64,000 nucleotides of DNA from Armatimonadota bacterium (GCA_023511795.1 JAIMAU010000009.1:35231-99230), one strand, 5' to 3'; numbered from the stretch's first letter, positions 44,108 through 53,048 are shown. Notes: generated from the letters alone by a model not told the origin. Made by a program: numbers and translations.

Positions 44108-45067
44108 TCACGGCTTACTAGTGGTTATAAAATATCCATCATGCTTGGTGGCTGGCAATAAAAGACTAGTTTTCGGCATTATGTCGTCCAGTGCCGAAGC
44201 ATGGGGTTTTGTTTTGGTTGGTGCTGGCGCTGTGCTACCTTGAGAATATGGTTTAAGAGCAATGGTCTCGGCTTCAAGCGAAGGCTTCTCAAGACCTGGT
44301 GCAAGGGCATGCCGGTGTGCTAGATATGACTCAATGCTGTCATAAACAACGATTAGGTTAGTTAACTTACGCCCAGGGCTACTGATTACTTTACCGTTAC
44401 AATATAAGGCAGCAGATGATCCGCCATCTAGATTAACGGCATCCTTTGCTCCAAGATGGAGCATTATTTTGGCTAGGGTCCGCAGGTATATCGGTTTGTC
44501 AACAGTTACCAGCATCAATTTGTTGTTTTGAGTTACCCCCAATGCCGCGCGCCGTTTCTTGCAATATATCCCCGAATCGTAGAACCCTTCCGCCTTTGGT
44601 GAAAGAGCAATTGCACCTCCCCTTATGAGAGTTGGTCCAGCACATAGTACAGTCTCATAGCCCTTCCAACCTATGTTTCGAAGGCGCTTGAGAGGAATGA
44701 AGTCGATTTGGTTGTCATAGGTAATGCATACAGCTGTGCCAACACTGCCGGTGTTCACTAGCTTGCCATCAATCACAATGTCACCCGTTGGGCGCAGACT
44801 GCGGGTGCAGAAAAATGTGCCTGTTATCGCCGCTGAAGGGTGCACCCGAGATATCATTGATTGGAATGGTTCAGATGAACCAGGTCCACGTTTTGCAACC
44901 GCGGCAGTAACTTTCAAATCAGGAGATTGAAGGTTGACAAAGACAACGTTTATGCGATTCTCATTCCAGTAGGTCTGGAGGTAGCTTATGTTGTCAGCTG
45001 AGGCGTATGTGCATGGAAAATATGCTAGGAGGGCCACGGCCAACACTAATAGTCCATATCGATTCAT
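44108..45067 (-). CDS. Secreted phosphodiester glycosidase-family (NAGPA-like) protein
   Basis: 319 residues from ATG 45067, set by GAGGAGGT eight bases upstream and an immediate signal peptide ending CTYASA. The longer frame to 45124 has neither. The NAGPA/DUF2233 domain (about 30-250) is recognised from AAITGTFFCTRS near the start and NLDGGSSAALYCNGKVIS, with the conserved DGG/Ser. Members remove GlcNAc-phosphodiester caps or act on cell-surface polymers. The C-terminal 70 residues are Pro/Ala/Lys-rich, possibly a wall or membrane spacer. It faces away from the second amidase gene. Confidence 0.83.
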   Translation of the reverse strand: MNRYGLLVLAVALLAYFPCTYASADNISYLQTYWNENRINVVFVNLQSPDLKVTAAVAKRGPGSSEPFQSMISRVHPSAAITGTFFCTRSLRPTGDIVIDGKLVNTGSVGTAVCITYDNQIDFIPLKRLRNIGWKGYETVLCAGPTLIRGGAIALSPKAEGFYDSGIYCKKRRAALGVTQNNKLMLVTVDKPIYLRTLAKIMLHLGAKDAVNLDGGSSAALYCNGKVISSPGRKLTNLIVVYDSIESYLAHRHALAPGLEKPSLEAETIALKPYSQGSTAPAPTKTKPHASALDDIMPKTSLLLPATKHDGYFITTSKP

Positions 45068-45232
45068 GCCGAATACCTCCTCTCTTATTTCTTCAATAAA
45101 AGACAGCTGCACTAAACATACCATATGGTAATAATTTCCCTCGTGATAATGCTGGTTTTTATGCTAGTAACTATGCGGGTTTTTTGTTTCAGATTTTAAT
45201 GCAAGTAAAAATACTTGTTTTTAGAAAATCGC

Positions 45233-45260
45233 TTGACAAATAGAACCTGGCATTTATACT
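45233..45260 (+). promoter_or_regulatory. Promoter of the second amidase gene
   Basis: TTGACA 45233-45238 and TATACT 45255-45260, 16 bases apart, the same spacing as the promoter of the first amidase. The transcript should start near 45267. Confidence 0.75.
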
Positions 45261-45401
45261 AGGATTAGTAAATGGGCAAGTATTAATCCCTACCTACTGT
45301 AGCGGAAGAAGCCACATAAACCGTTCTTTAGGCTGGCACAAAAATCTACTTTCCGAAAGTAGCCTGCACCGGAAGGTAGCTTGTAATCGGGGTATAGGAA
45401 T

Positions 45402-45608
45402 ATGCACTGCCTCGAGCAAAGCGAAGACATTAATCAATGCACTTTCTGCATCGAGATTGGCCCAGCCACATCGACGTTCGGCGTTTTTGCGCCAATTCGT
45501 AATATCGCTTCCCCCAAACTCCGCCGATGGATTGAAAGGAGTGATGCGCCCGAAAAAATAATTAACTTTTCAGCTCAAGCCCGGACAAAGTGGGCGAAGA
45601 TTATGTAA
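45402..45608 (+). CDS. Possible 68-residue leader ORF, uncertain
   Basis: An ATG with only AGGA close by; the product starts MHCLEQSEDINQCTFC and contains a short cysteine cluster and a basic, proline-poor end. It stops three bases before the Shine-Dalgarno of the amidase gene, so translation of it could influence the downstream start. No family recognised, and chance is possible in a leader of this length. Confidence 0.2.
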   Translation: MHCLEQSEDINQCTFCIEIGPATSTFGVFAPIRNIASPKLRRWIERSDAPEKIINFSAQARTKWAKIM

Positions 45609-45625
45609 CGAAGGAGGTATATAAA

Positions 45626-48112
45626 TTGGCAGGCAAACACCTAATGGCACTTTTGGTTTTGTGCCTTGTGCTTGTTTGGGGTTCCGCTTGGGCTCAGGCT
45701 ACAATAGAGGAAGTAGTGGCTGACTGTGTAGCTAACAGCGGTGTATTTCCCGCCGGCACAACGGTAGTGAGCACTATCGTTGACGGAGAGTCAGTAACCG
45801 TTGAGCTGAGTGCTGAGGCATTGAATGGTCTGGGCGAAGAGGTTGCTGATGCCATGTCTCTGGCTTTAAACAATGCGTTAAACGACTTTGGTGTCACCGC
45901 GTTGGAAATTACTGTTGGTGGTCTACCACTGTGGACATATCTGCCCCAGGCCGCCGCTGGAGCTGCTTCCACAGCTAGCGCACAGACACTTTCCACCGCC
46001 AGTTCGCTGTCGGGGATTGGGGGAATTGTTACTGAAATCCCGGACCGCGGTGGCGGCGGCGGCGAAGGTGCTGACATTCCTGTTCTGACTACTGAATTAG
46101 CAGGCAAGGGCGTTGGTCTTTACAACAGCCATGGAGCATATTGGGATGAGCGTTCGCAGTATAGGTACTGGCGGCCAGCGATGAGAACCTTGTGTGGTCC
46201 AAACCCTGAGCCACCTCGTCCGCCGGGGTGGAGCGGTAGCGTATACCAGCCTAGCAACTATTATTATTGGACAAGAGGCTTTCAGTGGGGCTCATATTAT
46301 GAGGATTATCGTACGGACCAAGAAATACGGTTCTTGAGAGCATATCTGAAATCTTCAGGGGCGATAGTGTGTTGTGGAAGGAATCTCGACAAGAATGCCG
46401 GATTCTTCGACTACAACAAGTACGGCTATCCAAATTGTTCATTCCCGCTGTATAAGTGGATAACGGCCGCAAAGTATCATTTGCAAGAAATTGGCGCTCC
46501 TGAGGCAGTTTGGAATGAGCCAACGTTGACAGCCGAATCCGACAAAGATATTCGCGCACGGCCGTACTGGACAAACTACAACATGATTGGGAAGTGGCCG
46601 CTGACCCCGGGGGAGATAGAAGAGGTAAGAAACAACCCAGGTTTGTGGGGAAATTGGGTGTCTATTCACCTCCATACCAACGCAGCTGGCAGTGGCCAGG
46701 GAAGGGGCACTGAAACATACTGGTATACTTCTAAATATCCTTGGCTTCAGACCAAGGCCGTCGAACTGGCAAATGCGTTTAACACAGCCATTGTAAACGC
46801 AATTCGAACTAAGTACGATGGCTATTGGGCCGAAGATCCTCAAATGTATGGATACACCGGAGCGAATCCACCAGAATGGCCTTCTGGCGTTGGTAACTGG
46901 GTTGGATATGCGCAGACTTCACCTTCGTCAAGACAGTGGGCTAATAGAGGCGTGAAAACTTCAAACTTTGGTGAGATTCGCGAAGCTTTGATGCCTGCAG
47001 TTCTCACCGAGTTGCTCTTCCACGATGACTGGAAGTTCTATCCTGACCACGTGTTTTCACTTGACCGAATTTTCTCGGCAACTGTGGCATGGGGTATGTA
47101 CGAAGGCATCTGCAATTACTTTGGTGTTACGCCGAAACCTAGGTTGGCAGCGACTGTTCAGTCTGTTAGCTTCCCAGCACTAGTCGGACCAAATGCTCCA
47201 ATTGAGGGCACTGTGGTCATGCGAAACGAAGGCCAGGCATGGTGTTGGGGCAACAAGTGGGTGAATAAAGTCTACTTCCCATATACCGTGTGGAAGCTCG
47301 CCCCGACTGCTAATAACCAACTTGGCGGCGACAAGATTCCAATTACAGATGCAGAACCAATCTACCCTGGTCAGTTGGCAACCTTCAAGATTAACCTGAT
47401 AAGTCCCGCCACTACGGGGCTATACACTACCGAATGGCGGATGGTAAACGATGGTGCATTTGGCGGAGCATTTGGCCAGGTCGCCACAGCCCAAATTCAG
47501 GTTGATGCTGATCCACCTGTAATCACAATAGTATCTCCTGCACCGGCTGATTATCCATATGGTTGTATTAAAGTGGAGTTCAGTGCCACCGATGAACTAA
47601 GCTCAGTTGCAAGTATCACAGCGGACATAGACGGCGAACCTGTAACGAGCGGTCAGAACATTTGCGGCTTGGCGCTTGGTGCACATACCTTGACTGTCAC
47701 TGCGAGCGATATCTTTGGCAACACAGCCACGCAGACAGTGACATTCAATGTTGTCAACAGCGTTGGCAAGACGACTGCTGGTGGGTGGATTGAGTTGGAA
47801 GGCAAGAAAGCGACATGCGGGTTTGTTTCCGAATACGTAGAAGGTTCTGTCGCTCCTGCTGGCAATGTGACCTACCAGGATCATGACACTGGTATGACTG
47901 TAAAGAGTATTTCTCTGGTTGCCATGGGTATCGTTGGCAATCGCGCCTGGATTTATGGCACATGCGAAATTGATAATCAGCCTGGACACTGGTTCAGGAT
48001 TGATGTGACTGACAATGGCGAGCCAGGTTCGGATGACGTGTTCAACATTCTGCTTGACACTGGCTACCAGCAAGGCGGCAAACTGGGCGGAGGCAACATC
48101 ACCATCCATTAA
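45626..48112 (+). CDS. Second secreted GerMN / N-acetylmuramoyl-L-alanine amidase
   Basis: TTG start at 45626, with an exact AAGGAGGT seven bases upstream, giving 828 residues and a signal peptide ending SAWAQ. Order: GerMN-like domain (about 25-110), a Gly/Ser linker, Amidase_3 (about 155-500) with H169 in NSHGAYW, E226, H350 in HLHTN and E462 in LTELLFHD; then an NBR1/FW-like Ig domain (about 510-630, GLYTTEWRMV), an Ig-like HYR-type domain (about 635-715) and a C-terminal beta domain (about 720-828). It is the paralogue of the 8.8-kb protein but lacks FN3 and golvesin modules. It should cleave peptidoglycan amide bonds outside the cytoplasm. Confidence 0.87.
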   Translation: MAGKHLMALLVLCLVLVWGSAWAQATIEEVVADCVANSGVFPAGTTVVSTIVDGESVTVELSAEALNGLGEEVADAMSLALNNALNDFGVTALEITVGGLPLWTYLPQAAAGAASTASAQTLSTASSLSGIGGIVTEIPDRGGGGGEGADIPVLTTELAGKGVGLYNSHGAYWDERSQYRYWRPAMRTLCGPNPEPPRPPGWSGSVYQPSNYYYWTRGFQWGSYYEDYRTDQEIRFLRAYLKSSGAIVCCGRNLDKNAGFFDYNKYGYPNCSFPLYKWITAAKYHLQEIGAPEAVWNEPTLTAESDKDIRARPYWTNYNMIGKWPLTPGEIEEVRNNPGLWGNWVSIHLHTNAAGSGQGRGTETYWYTSKYPWLQTKAVELANAFNTAIVNAIRTKYDGYWAEDPQMYGYTGANPPEWPSGVGNWVGYAQTSPSSRQWANRGVKTSNFGEIREALMPAVLTELLFHDDWKFYPDHVFSLDRIFSATVAWGMYEGICNYFGVTPKPRLAATVQSVSFPALVGPNAPIEGTVVMRNEGQAWCWGNKWVNKVYFPYTVWKLAPTANNQLGGDKIPITDAEPIYPGQLATFKINLISPATTGLYTTEWRMVNDGAFGGAFGQVATAQIQVDADPPVITIVSPAPADYPYGCIKVEFSATDELSSVASITADIDGEPVTSGQNICGLALGAHTLTVTASDIFGNTATQTVTFNVVNSVGKTTAGGWIELEGKKATCGFVSEYVEGSVAPAGNVTYQDHDTGMTVKSISLVAMGIVGNRAWIYGTCEIDNQPGHWFRIDVTDNGEPGSDDVFNILLDTGYQQGGKLGGGNITIH

Positions 48113-48160
48113 TTAGACTACCTTAGACCGAGGTACTGGTCCCCCGGTTGGCGCAATGCA

Positions 48161-48199
48161 TCAGGCCCGGGTCTTCGGATCCGGGCCTGAGCCTTTTTC
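48161..48199 (+). terminator. Intrinsic terminator with UUCG tetraloop
   Basis: A 13-base stem (48161-48173 with 48178-48190, one G-U) closes a TTCG loop and is followed by GCCTTTTTC. It ends the second amidase gene. Confidence 0.9.
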
Positions 48200-48297
48200 A
48201 ATATCTTATAAGCAGCTCCACGTTTGACACATGATGCCACTGATGCTAGAATTACGCAATCGGATGAACGCAATACTTGGCTGAAAGGGACAAAACC

Positions 48298-49005
48298 ATG
48301 AGCGCACGATTGAAAGCGCTTTTTGAACTGCAAAGTATAGATCTCGAATTGGCGAGGACGCAAAAAGCAAAAGCTTCGCTCGATGATGGTTCCGCAAAAA
48401 AGCAAAAGGTTGAGAGTGCGAGGCGTACTTTCGAACAAGCAGATAAGCTCTTACATCAAACATCGGCCGAACTCCAAGACAAGGAACTAAATTTGAAAAG
48501 CGTCGAGGCAAAGCAGAAAATGTTCCGCGATAAACTCTATGGCGGCATGGTAACAAATCCAAAAGAGCTAGAAAGCATGGAAAAGGAAATCGAAATGCTA
48601 GGCCGCCAAAAAGACAGGCTTGAAGAAAACATTCTCGAGCTTATGGACTTAGTTGAGGAACGCAAAGCTGCTGTAAAAAACGCTAAGGCTGCTCTCGAAC
48701 AAGAAGAATCTGAGCTAGCGGCTCTTTTAGAGAAGATAAAGCAGGATGATGCTTCTCTTACTGCTCGCATTGAAGCGCTCACTGCCGAACGGGAAAGGGC
48801 AGTTGGTCAGGTAGACCCAGCGCTCCTTAAGAAATATGAGGCTATGCGTGGCAGATTCGGCGGCGTATATATTAGCAAAGTGGAAGATTCTTTGTGCTCT
48901 GCGTGCCGTATGCAGATTATGGAGGGTGTCCTTCGCGAAATAAAGGCAGGCGACGAATCCAGAACGTGCGAGAACTGCGGCCGCTTGCTATTTTTGGAAG
49001 AGTAG
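48298..49005 (+). CDS. Coiled-coil protein with C-terminal C4 zinc ribbon (zf-RING_7)
   Basis: 235 residues. ATG 48298 has GAAAGGG nine bases upstream; the TTG at 48277 is an alternative. A long coiled coil (about 5-170) precedes a C-terminal C4 zinc ribbon with CSACRMQI and CENCGRLLF. This is the layout of the family near ribosome-linked CdsZ-type proteins of uncertain function. It lies three bases before the RNase H-YjbQ gene, a common neighbour arrangement for this family. Confidence 0.8.
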   Translation: MSARLKALFELQSIDLELARTQKAKASLDDGSAKKQKVESARRTFEQADKLLHQTSAELQDKELNLKSVEAKQKMFRDKLYGGMVTNPKELESMEKEIEMLGRQKDRLEENILELMDLVEERKAAVKNAKAALEQEESELAALLEKIKQDDASLTARIEALTAERERAVGQVDPALLKKYEAMRGRFGGVYISKVEDSLCSACRMQIMEGVLREIKAGDESRTCENCGRLLFLEE

Positions 49006-49008
49006 TAG

Positions 49009-49863
49009 ATGAAACGTGCCACCGTTGCCATTGATGGAGCAGCAAAAGGCAATCCTGGCCCCGCGGGCGTTGGAATCGTCATCGCCGACGAAACAGGCAA
49101 TGTGCTTTGCGAAATCAGCGAGCACATTGGCATAGCAACCAATAATCTTGCTGAATATACTGCCTTGATTAGAGGGCTTGAGGAAGCCTTGAAGCTGGGT
49201 TTTCGGGATGTCGAAATCACCACGGATAGCGAGCTACTTGCTAAGCAAATCAAAGGGGAATATCGTGTTAGGTCGGAAAGCATAACGCCACTTTTTAGTA
49301 AGGCGCTTGATCTTCTGTCGAAATTCGAACATGTATCAATAAATCAGGTCAGCCGCGAAAGAAATAAGCAAGCGGACAAACTTGCTACAATGGGGGCCGA
49401 AGCTAGCTTGCAACCCAGATTAACTTTTGACTCTGCAAAACCGAAAAAGGAGGCAGGCAGTATGATTCAACGCATCAGCGTGCGTACATCGGCCCGAACA
49501 GAGTTTGTTGACATAACGCGAGAAGTTCAAGATGTAGTTAAGTCAAGCGGGGTCTCAGACGGACTTTGCATTGTTTACGTTCCCCATACGACTGCTGGCA
49601 TTACAATTAACGAAAATGCTGATCCCGATGTCGTACGCGACATAATCGATACTCTCGAGCGATTAGTTCCCCGCGATGCAAGATACCGCCATATTGAGGG
49701 AAATGCCGACTCCCATGTGAAAGCTAGTTTAATGGGATTCTCGGTTAGCGTTTTTATAGAAAATTGTCGCCTTGCCTTGGGCACCTGGCAAGGAATATAT
49801 TTTTGTGAGTTCGATGGCCCCCGAAGTCGAAATGTTCTAGTTCAGGTAATTCCAGGACGGTAG
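49009..49863 (+). CDS. RNase HI-type domain fused to a YjbQ domain
   Basis: 284 residues from ATG 49009. The first about 130 residues are an RNase HI domain with the catalytic acids visible as D9, E49, D73 and D123; it cuts RNA in RNA-DNA hybrids or acts on related substrates. Residues 152-284 are a YjbQ/UPF0047 domain ([46 protein letters not shown]); E. coli YjbQ has thiamine-phosphate synthase activity. An AAGGAGG at 49447-49453, eight bases before the in-frame ATG 49462, lies just where the YjbQ domain starts, so a separate YjbQ protein may also be made. Gap to the upstream gene is three bases. Confidence 0.85.
   Translation: MKRATVAIDGAAKGNPGPAGVGIVIADETGNVLCEISEHIGIATNNLAEYTALIRGLEEALKLGFRDVEITTDSELLAKQIKGEYRVRSESITPLFSKALDLLSKFEHVSINQVSRERNKQADKLATMGAEASLQPRLTFDSAKPKKEAGSMIQRISVRTSARTEFVDITREVQDVVKSSGVSDGLCIVYVPHTTAGITINENADPDVVRDIIDTLERLVPRDARYRHIEGNADSHVKASLMGFSVSVFIENCRLALGTWQGIYFCEFDGPRSRNVLVQVIPGR
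49462..49863 (+). CDS. Possible independently translated YjbQ domain
   Basis: An in-frame internal start inside the fusion gene. The ATG at 49462 (M152) has AAGGAGG eight bases upstream and begins [15 protein letters not shown], the usual N-terminus of free-standing YjbQ. If used, it gives a 133-residue protein. Not proven without protein data. Confidence 0.45.
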   Translation: MIQRISVRTSARTEFVDITREVQDVVKSSGVSDGLCIVYVPHTTAGITINENADPDVVRDIIDTLERLVPRDARYRHIEGNADSHVKASLMGFSVSVFIENCRLALGTWQGIYFCEFDGPRSRNVLVQVIPGR

Positions 49864-49916
49864 CTAGGAATAGTCTCGAGGATAAACAAATTCTCTATGA
49901 GTAAAGAAATCCTTTG

Positions 49917-51149
49917 CTAGTCGTCGTTCTTTAAAACGTAGACTGCACCGGATATCAGTTTAGCAGGCGCCTTGCTGACAATTATTTTGGAACCATCCTC
50001 ATCGTAAACCGTAAAATGCCCGTTTACTTGTTTGTCTGCAGGAACTTTAATTATTGCTCGGTCCGGACCAAGTGCTCCAGACGGTTCATATTTAGTTCCA
50101 TCTTCTGCGATAAAAACGACTTTCTTTTGCAACCAGCGCGCAAAAATACGATTGCGGTTCAGACTCGGAACTGCGCCTGCGCCGTAAAGGAAGCCTAGGA
50201 CACGCTGCCCCTTCACAACCCATCCGATTGCAACTATGTATCTATCGGCATCACCTAAGTTCTGTGCGAGAATTCTTGCTGGTTCAAAGCTAATGCCATC
50301 ACGAGATAGGCTATACCATAGCTTGTCAGTGTTCATATGTAGCCCCATTAGGTAGTAGACTCGCCTACCAACAGCAAACTTCTTGACATCGTTCACAACT
50401 GCAGGTATTTCAAGCACGGCTCCATCGAATTCAAAATGTTTCCCGTCTCGTGATGTTGCTCGGTATACCTTGCCGAAGTCCTTGAAATTGTTGAAGTACA
50501 AGCGAAAAAGTTTATTCTCATAAAGAAGTACATTCATTCCGTTTATATCTGCTTCGGCGTACTTATCATAGCCGTCAATTGAGATTATGTCCGACAGCTC
50601 GGCATGGTAAGGCATACGTTTTCCATTCCAATGGATGCCATCATAACTGTGAAAAGTGGCTGGCTTATTTAACTTTTTTGCATCCGGGTAGACAGTGCAC
50701 ATCAAGCGGTACTCACCTGATGGCAGTCTGATGGCGCTTACATTGCAGACGTGTATGAATCTTCCGTGTTCGATAATTATTTGACGGTCTTGGAAATCAA
50801 GAAAATCCTGGGTGAATACAGAATAAATCCTGTCATTGCCCGAATCAACGCCATCCCATGCCCCATAGAAAATACGCCAGCCATTAGGAGTCTCAACTAC
50901 TGAAGGAGCGTAAATATTGCGAAACAATCCCCTCTTTCTAGGTTCGATAAGCGGGTGGCGAATATCGGGCACAAAATTTAGGTTACCTTTTTCCCAAAGC
51001 TTTGGGCGAAACTTACCAGACCCTACGCCTAAAATCTCGACCGTCCCAAGCTCTGCTTGGCCTGGAATCTGTTGTATTGTCAAATCAGCACGAACCATCG
51101 TAATATACCCTGCTGTTATTAGTATGAGTAGCACAAACAGTCTAAGCAT
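49917..51149 (-). CDS. Secreted five-bladed beta-propeller glycosidase-like protein
   Basis: 410 residues with a signal peptide ending MVRA. Repeated strands (RNIYAPSVVETPNGWRIFYGAWDG, FHSYDGIHW, LYENKLFRLYFNNF, YYLMGLHMNTDKLWYSLSRDGISF) give the layout of GH43/GH32-like five-bladed propellers. I could not assign the three catalytic acids with confidence, so activity is uncertain. It probably acts on polysaccharides outside the cytoplasm. Its 222-base upstream region also contains a long inverted repeat. Confidence 0.7.
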   Translation of the reverse strand: MLRLFVLLILITAGYITMVRADLTIQQIPGQAELGTVEILGVGSGKFRPKLWEKGNLNFVPDIRHPLIEPRKRGLFRNIYAPSVVETPNGWRIFYGAWDGVDSGNDRIYSVFTQDFLDFQDRQIIIEHGRFIHVCNVSAIRLPSGEYRLMCTVYPDAKKLNKPATFHSYDGIHWNGKRMPYHAELSDIISIDGYDKYAEADINGMNVLLYENKLFRLYFNNFKDFGKVYRATSRDGKHFEFDGAVLEIPAVVNDVKKFAVGRRVYYLMGLHMNTDKLWYSLSRDGISFEPARILAQNLGDADRYIVAIGWVVKGQRVLGFLYGAGAVPSLNRNRIFARWLQKKVVFIAEDGTKYEPSGALGPDRAIIKVPADKQVNGHFTVYDEDGSKIIVSKAPAKLISGAVYVLKNDD

Positions 51150-51274
51150 TTCTCCTCAGCCTCCATGTTAGCGTTCTAATTCTACAAAGGGAAGCTGAGA
51201 ATATTCAAGCGGGGATGAGTAGAAGTTCTTTATAGCGCTTTCTTTTGGGGGCGCGGTTGAAGCAAATGTAAACG

Positions 51275-51356
51275 GCAGTTAGTCAGTATGTTAGAAAGCA
51301 AGAGCACATCTACAATGACTTTCGACAACTTGCCAACCAACATACCGACTAACTGC
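51275..51356. repeat. 18-base imperfect inverted repeat
   Basis: Left arm 51275-51292 and right arm 51339-51356 are complementary at 17 of 18 positions around a 46-base loop. It lies between the propeller gene and the 3' end of glnA. There is no T-tract on either side, so a plain terminator is doubtful. Confidence 0.55.
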
Positions 51357-51372
51357 TTAGGCAAAGAAGGCT

Positions 51373-52707
51373 TTATAGCACAGGCAGATATTCATCTAAT
51401 TCGAACTGCGTTACCTGAGCTTTGAATCTATTCCACTCAACCTTTTTATTTTGAATTAATTTTGTGAATACATGGTCCCCTAGCGTTTTTCGCAAGAGTT
51501 CACTTTTTTCTGCGCAGACAATCGCATCGTGTAGGTTCTCAGGTAGTTGGCCAATTCCCAGTGCCCTTCGTTCTTCATCGTTCATTTCGTAGACATTGCG
51601 CTCGATTGGCTCAGGGAGTGGGTATTCATTTTCGATTCCCTCGAGACCTGCTGCGAGCATGACAGCAAACGCAAGATATGGGTTGCAGGCTGGGTCTGGT
51701 GCCCTATATTCAATTCGAGTTGCTTTTTCTTTGCCTGGTTTATAGGCTGGTACTCGAATTAAGTCTGACCGATTACGCACTGCCCATGAAATATAAACCG
51801 GCGCTTCGTAGCCCGGAACAAGTCTTTTGTATGAATTCACCCATTGATTTGTTACAAGGGTGATCTCAGGAGCGTGTTTTAGGAGACCTGCGATGTAATG
51901 CTTTGCTATTTTAGAAAGATGGTACTTATCGTTTGGGTCAAAGAATGCATTCCTCGAGCCCTTGAATAACGATTGATGAGTATGCATACCGCTACCATTC
52001 AGGCCGAAGATTGGCTTGGGCATGAATGTTGCATATACGCCGTATTTCATGGCGATTTCCTTGACGACCAACCGATAGGTCATTGCGTTGTCAGCCATCG
52101 TGAGCGCATCGGTATACCGAAGATCGATCTCATGTTGGCTGGGGGCGACTTCATGATGGCTAAACTCGACCTGAATACCCATTTCCTCAAGCGTCATTAC
52201 AGTTTCCCGTCGAAGATCGCTAGCAACGTCAGCAGGAGTCAGGTCGAAATAACCACCTTCGTCGAGTCCCTCTGGCGTCCCTTTGTTGTTTTTGAAGTAG
52301 AAGTACTCTAGCTCCGGACCGACGTAGAAGGTATAGCCCATGTTACTGGCTCGTTCAAGTACCTTCTTGAGTACATACCGAGGGTCACCTTCGTAAGGCG
52401 TTCCATCCGGCAGATAGATATCACAGAAAACGCGTGCAACGCCAATGTCAGGTTTTGTCCTCCAAGGCAGAAGCTGAAAAGTGCTCACATCGGGCATTGC
52501 AATCATATCGCTTTCGTCTATGCGAACGAATCCCTCGATGGACGAGCCATCAAAGCCAATCCCCTCTTCAAGTGCTGTTTCTAGTTCGTTGAATGTAACG
52601 GCGAAGCTCTTTAGAAATCCAAGAATGTCCGTAAACCAAAACCTTATGAACTTCACATTGCGTTCCTTCGCCATTCTTAGTACGGATTCTTTGTCTTTCT
52701 TGCTCAT
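51373..52707 (-). CDS. glnA: Glutamine synthetase, type I alpha
   Basis: 444 residues from ATG 52707 (AAAGGAG upstream); a longer frame to 52773 would run across the leader hairpin. It makes glutamine from glutamate, ammonia and ATP. Typical GS features: FDGSSIEGF near residue 60, EFSHHEVAPSQHEID, NGSGMHTHQSLF and GYEAPVYISW. The length and the NVYEMNDEE stretch in place of the adenylylated loop indicate the GSI-alpha class, which is not controlled by adenylylation. An intrinsic terminator lies in its leader. It stands head to head with gdhA. Confidence 0.94.
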   Translation of the reverse strand: MSKKDKESVLRMAKERNVKFIRFWFTDILGFLKSFAVTFNELETALEEGIGFDGSSIEGFVRIDESDMIAMPDVSTFQLLPWRTKPDIGVARVFCDIYLPDGTPYEGDPRYVLKKVLERASNMGYTFYVGPELEYFYFKNNKGTPEGLDEGGYFDLTPADVASDLRRETVMTLEEMGIQVEFSHHEVAPSQHEIDLRYTDALTMADNAMTYRLVVKEIAMKYGVYATFMPKPIFGLNGSGMHTHQSLFKGSRNAFFDPNDKYHLSKIAKHYIAGLLKHAPEITLVTNQWVNSYKRLVPGYEAPVYISWAVRNRSDLIRVPAYKPGKEKATRIEYRAPDPACNPYLAFAVMLAAGLEGIENEYPLPEPIERNVYEMNDEERRALGIGQLPENLHDAIVCAEKSELLRKTLGDHVFTKLIQNKKVEWNRFKAQVTQFELDEYLPVL

Positions 52708-52724
52708 ACTAGCTCCTTTCTCGA

Positions 52725-52768
52725 CTAAAAATAAAAAAGCCGCGGATACACCACTTGGTGTCTCTGCG
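52725..52768 (-). terminator. Intrinsic terminator inside the glnA leader
   Basis: On the minus strand a 12-position stem (52768-52757 with 52752-52741, one mismatch and one G-U) with a 4-base loop is followed by GCTTTTTTATTTTT (52740-52725). It ends 18 bases before the glnA ATG, so it must be read through for expression. Confidence 0.8.
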
Positions 52769-52842
52769 ACCACTTCTGCGTGAAAGAATCTTTCTGTGAT
52801 TTTCTATGGGCATCAATGCCCTACAATTATTTCGACAAGTAC

Positions 52843-52872
52843 ATTATACAAAAGCAGTTTTCTTTTCGTCAA
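52843..52872 (-). promoter_or_regulatory. glnA promoter
   Basis: On the minus strand TTGACG (52872-52867) and TATAAT (52848-52843), 18 bases apart. The predicted start is near 52836, with a leader of about 130 bases. Confidence 0.75.
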
Positions 52873-53019
52873 GAGAAAAAGACTGTCAGAATAAAAAAAT
52901 AGTAAGTTTCTTAAGCCCAATCTTTCATACGAAATTACTGTCTTTGGCGCACTAGTTATGTTATTTATACTAAGCGTTGAGTTTTTATTAGCCAGGCCTT
53001 TCAGATGGTAAGCATTGCC

Positions 53020-53048
53020 TTGACTTAGAATTGTAGTTTTGTTATAAT
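53020..53048 (+). promoter_or_regulatory. gdhA promoter
   Basis: TTGACT 53020-53025 and TATAAT 53043-53048, 17 bases apart. Confidence 0.8.

Larger units (their letters stand above)
45068..45625. other. 558-base divergent intergenic region, long leader of the second amidase
   Basis: It holds the promoter at 45233-45260, then a 360-base leader with a perfect 7-base hairpin (45346-45352 with 45356-45362), a longer-range CTACCT/AGGTAG pairing (45290-45295 with 45374-45379), and a 68-codon frame (45402-45608) that ends just before the AAGGAGGT at 45611. Confidence 0.6.
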
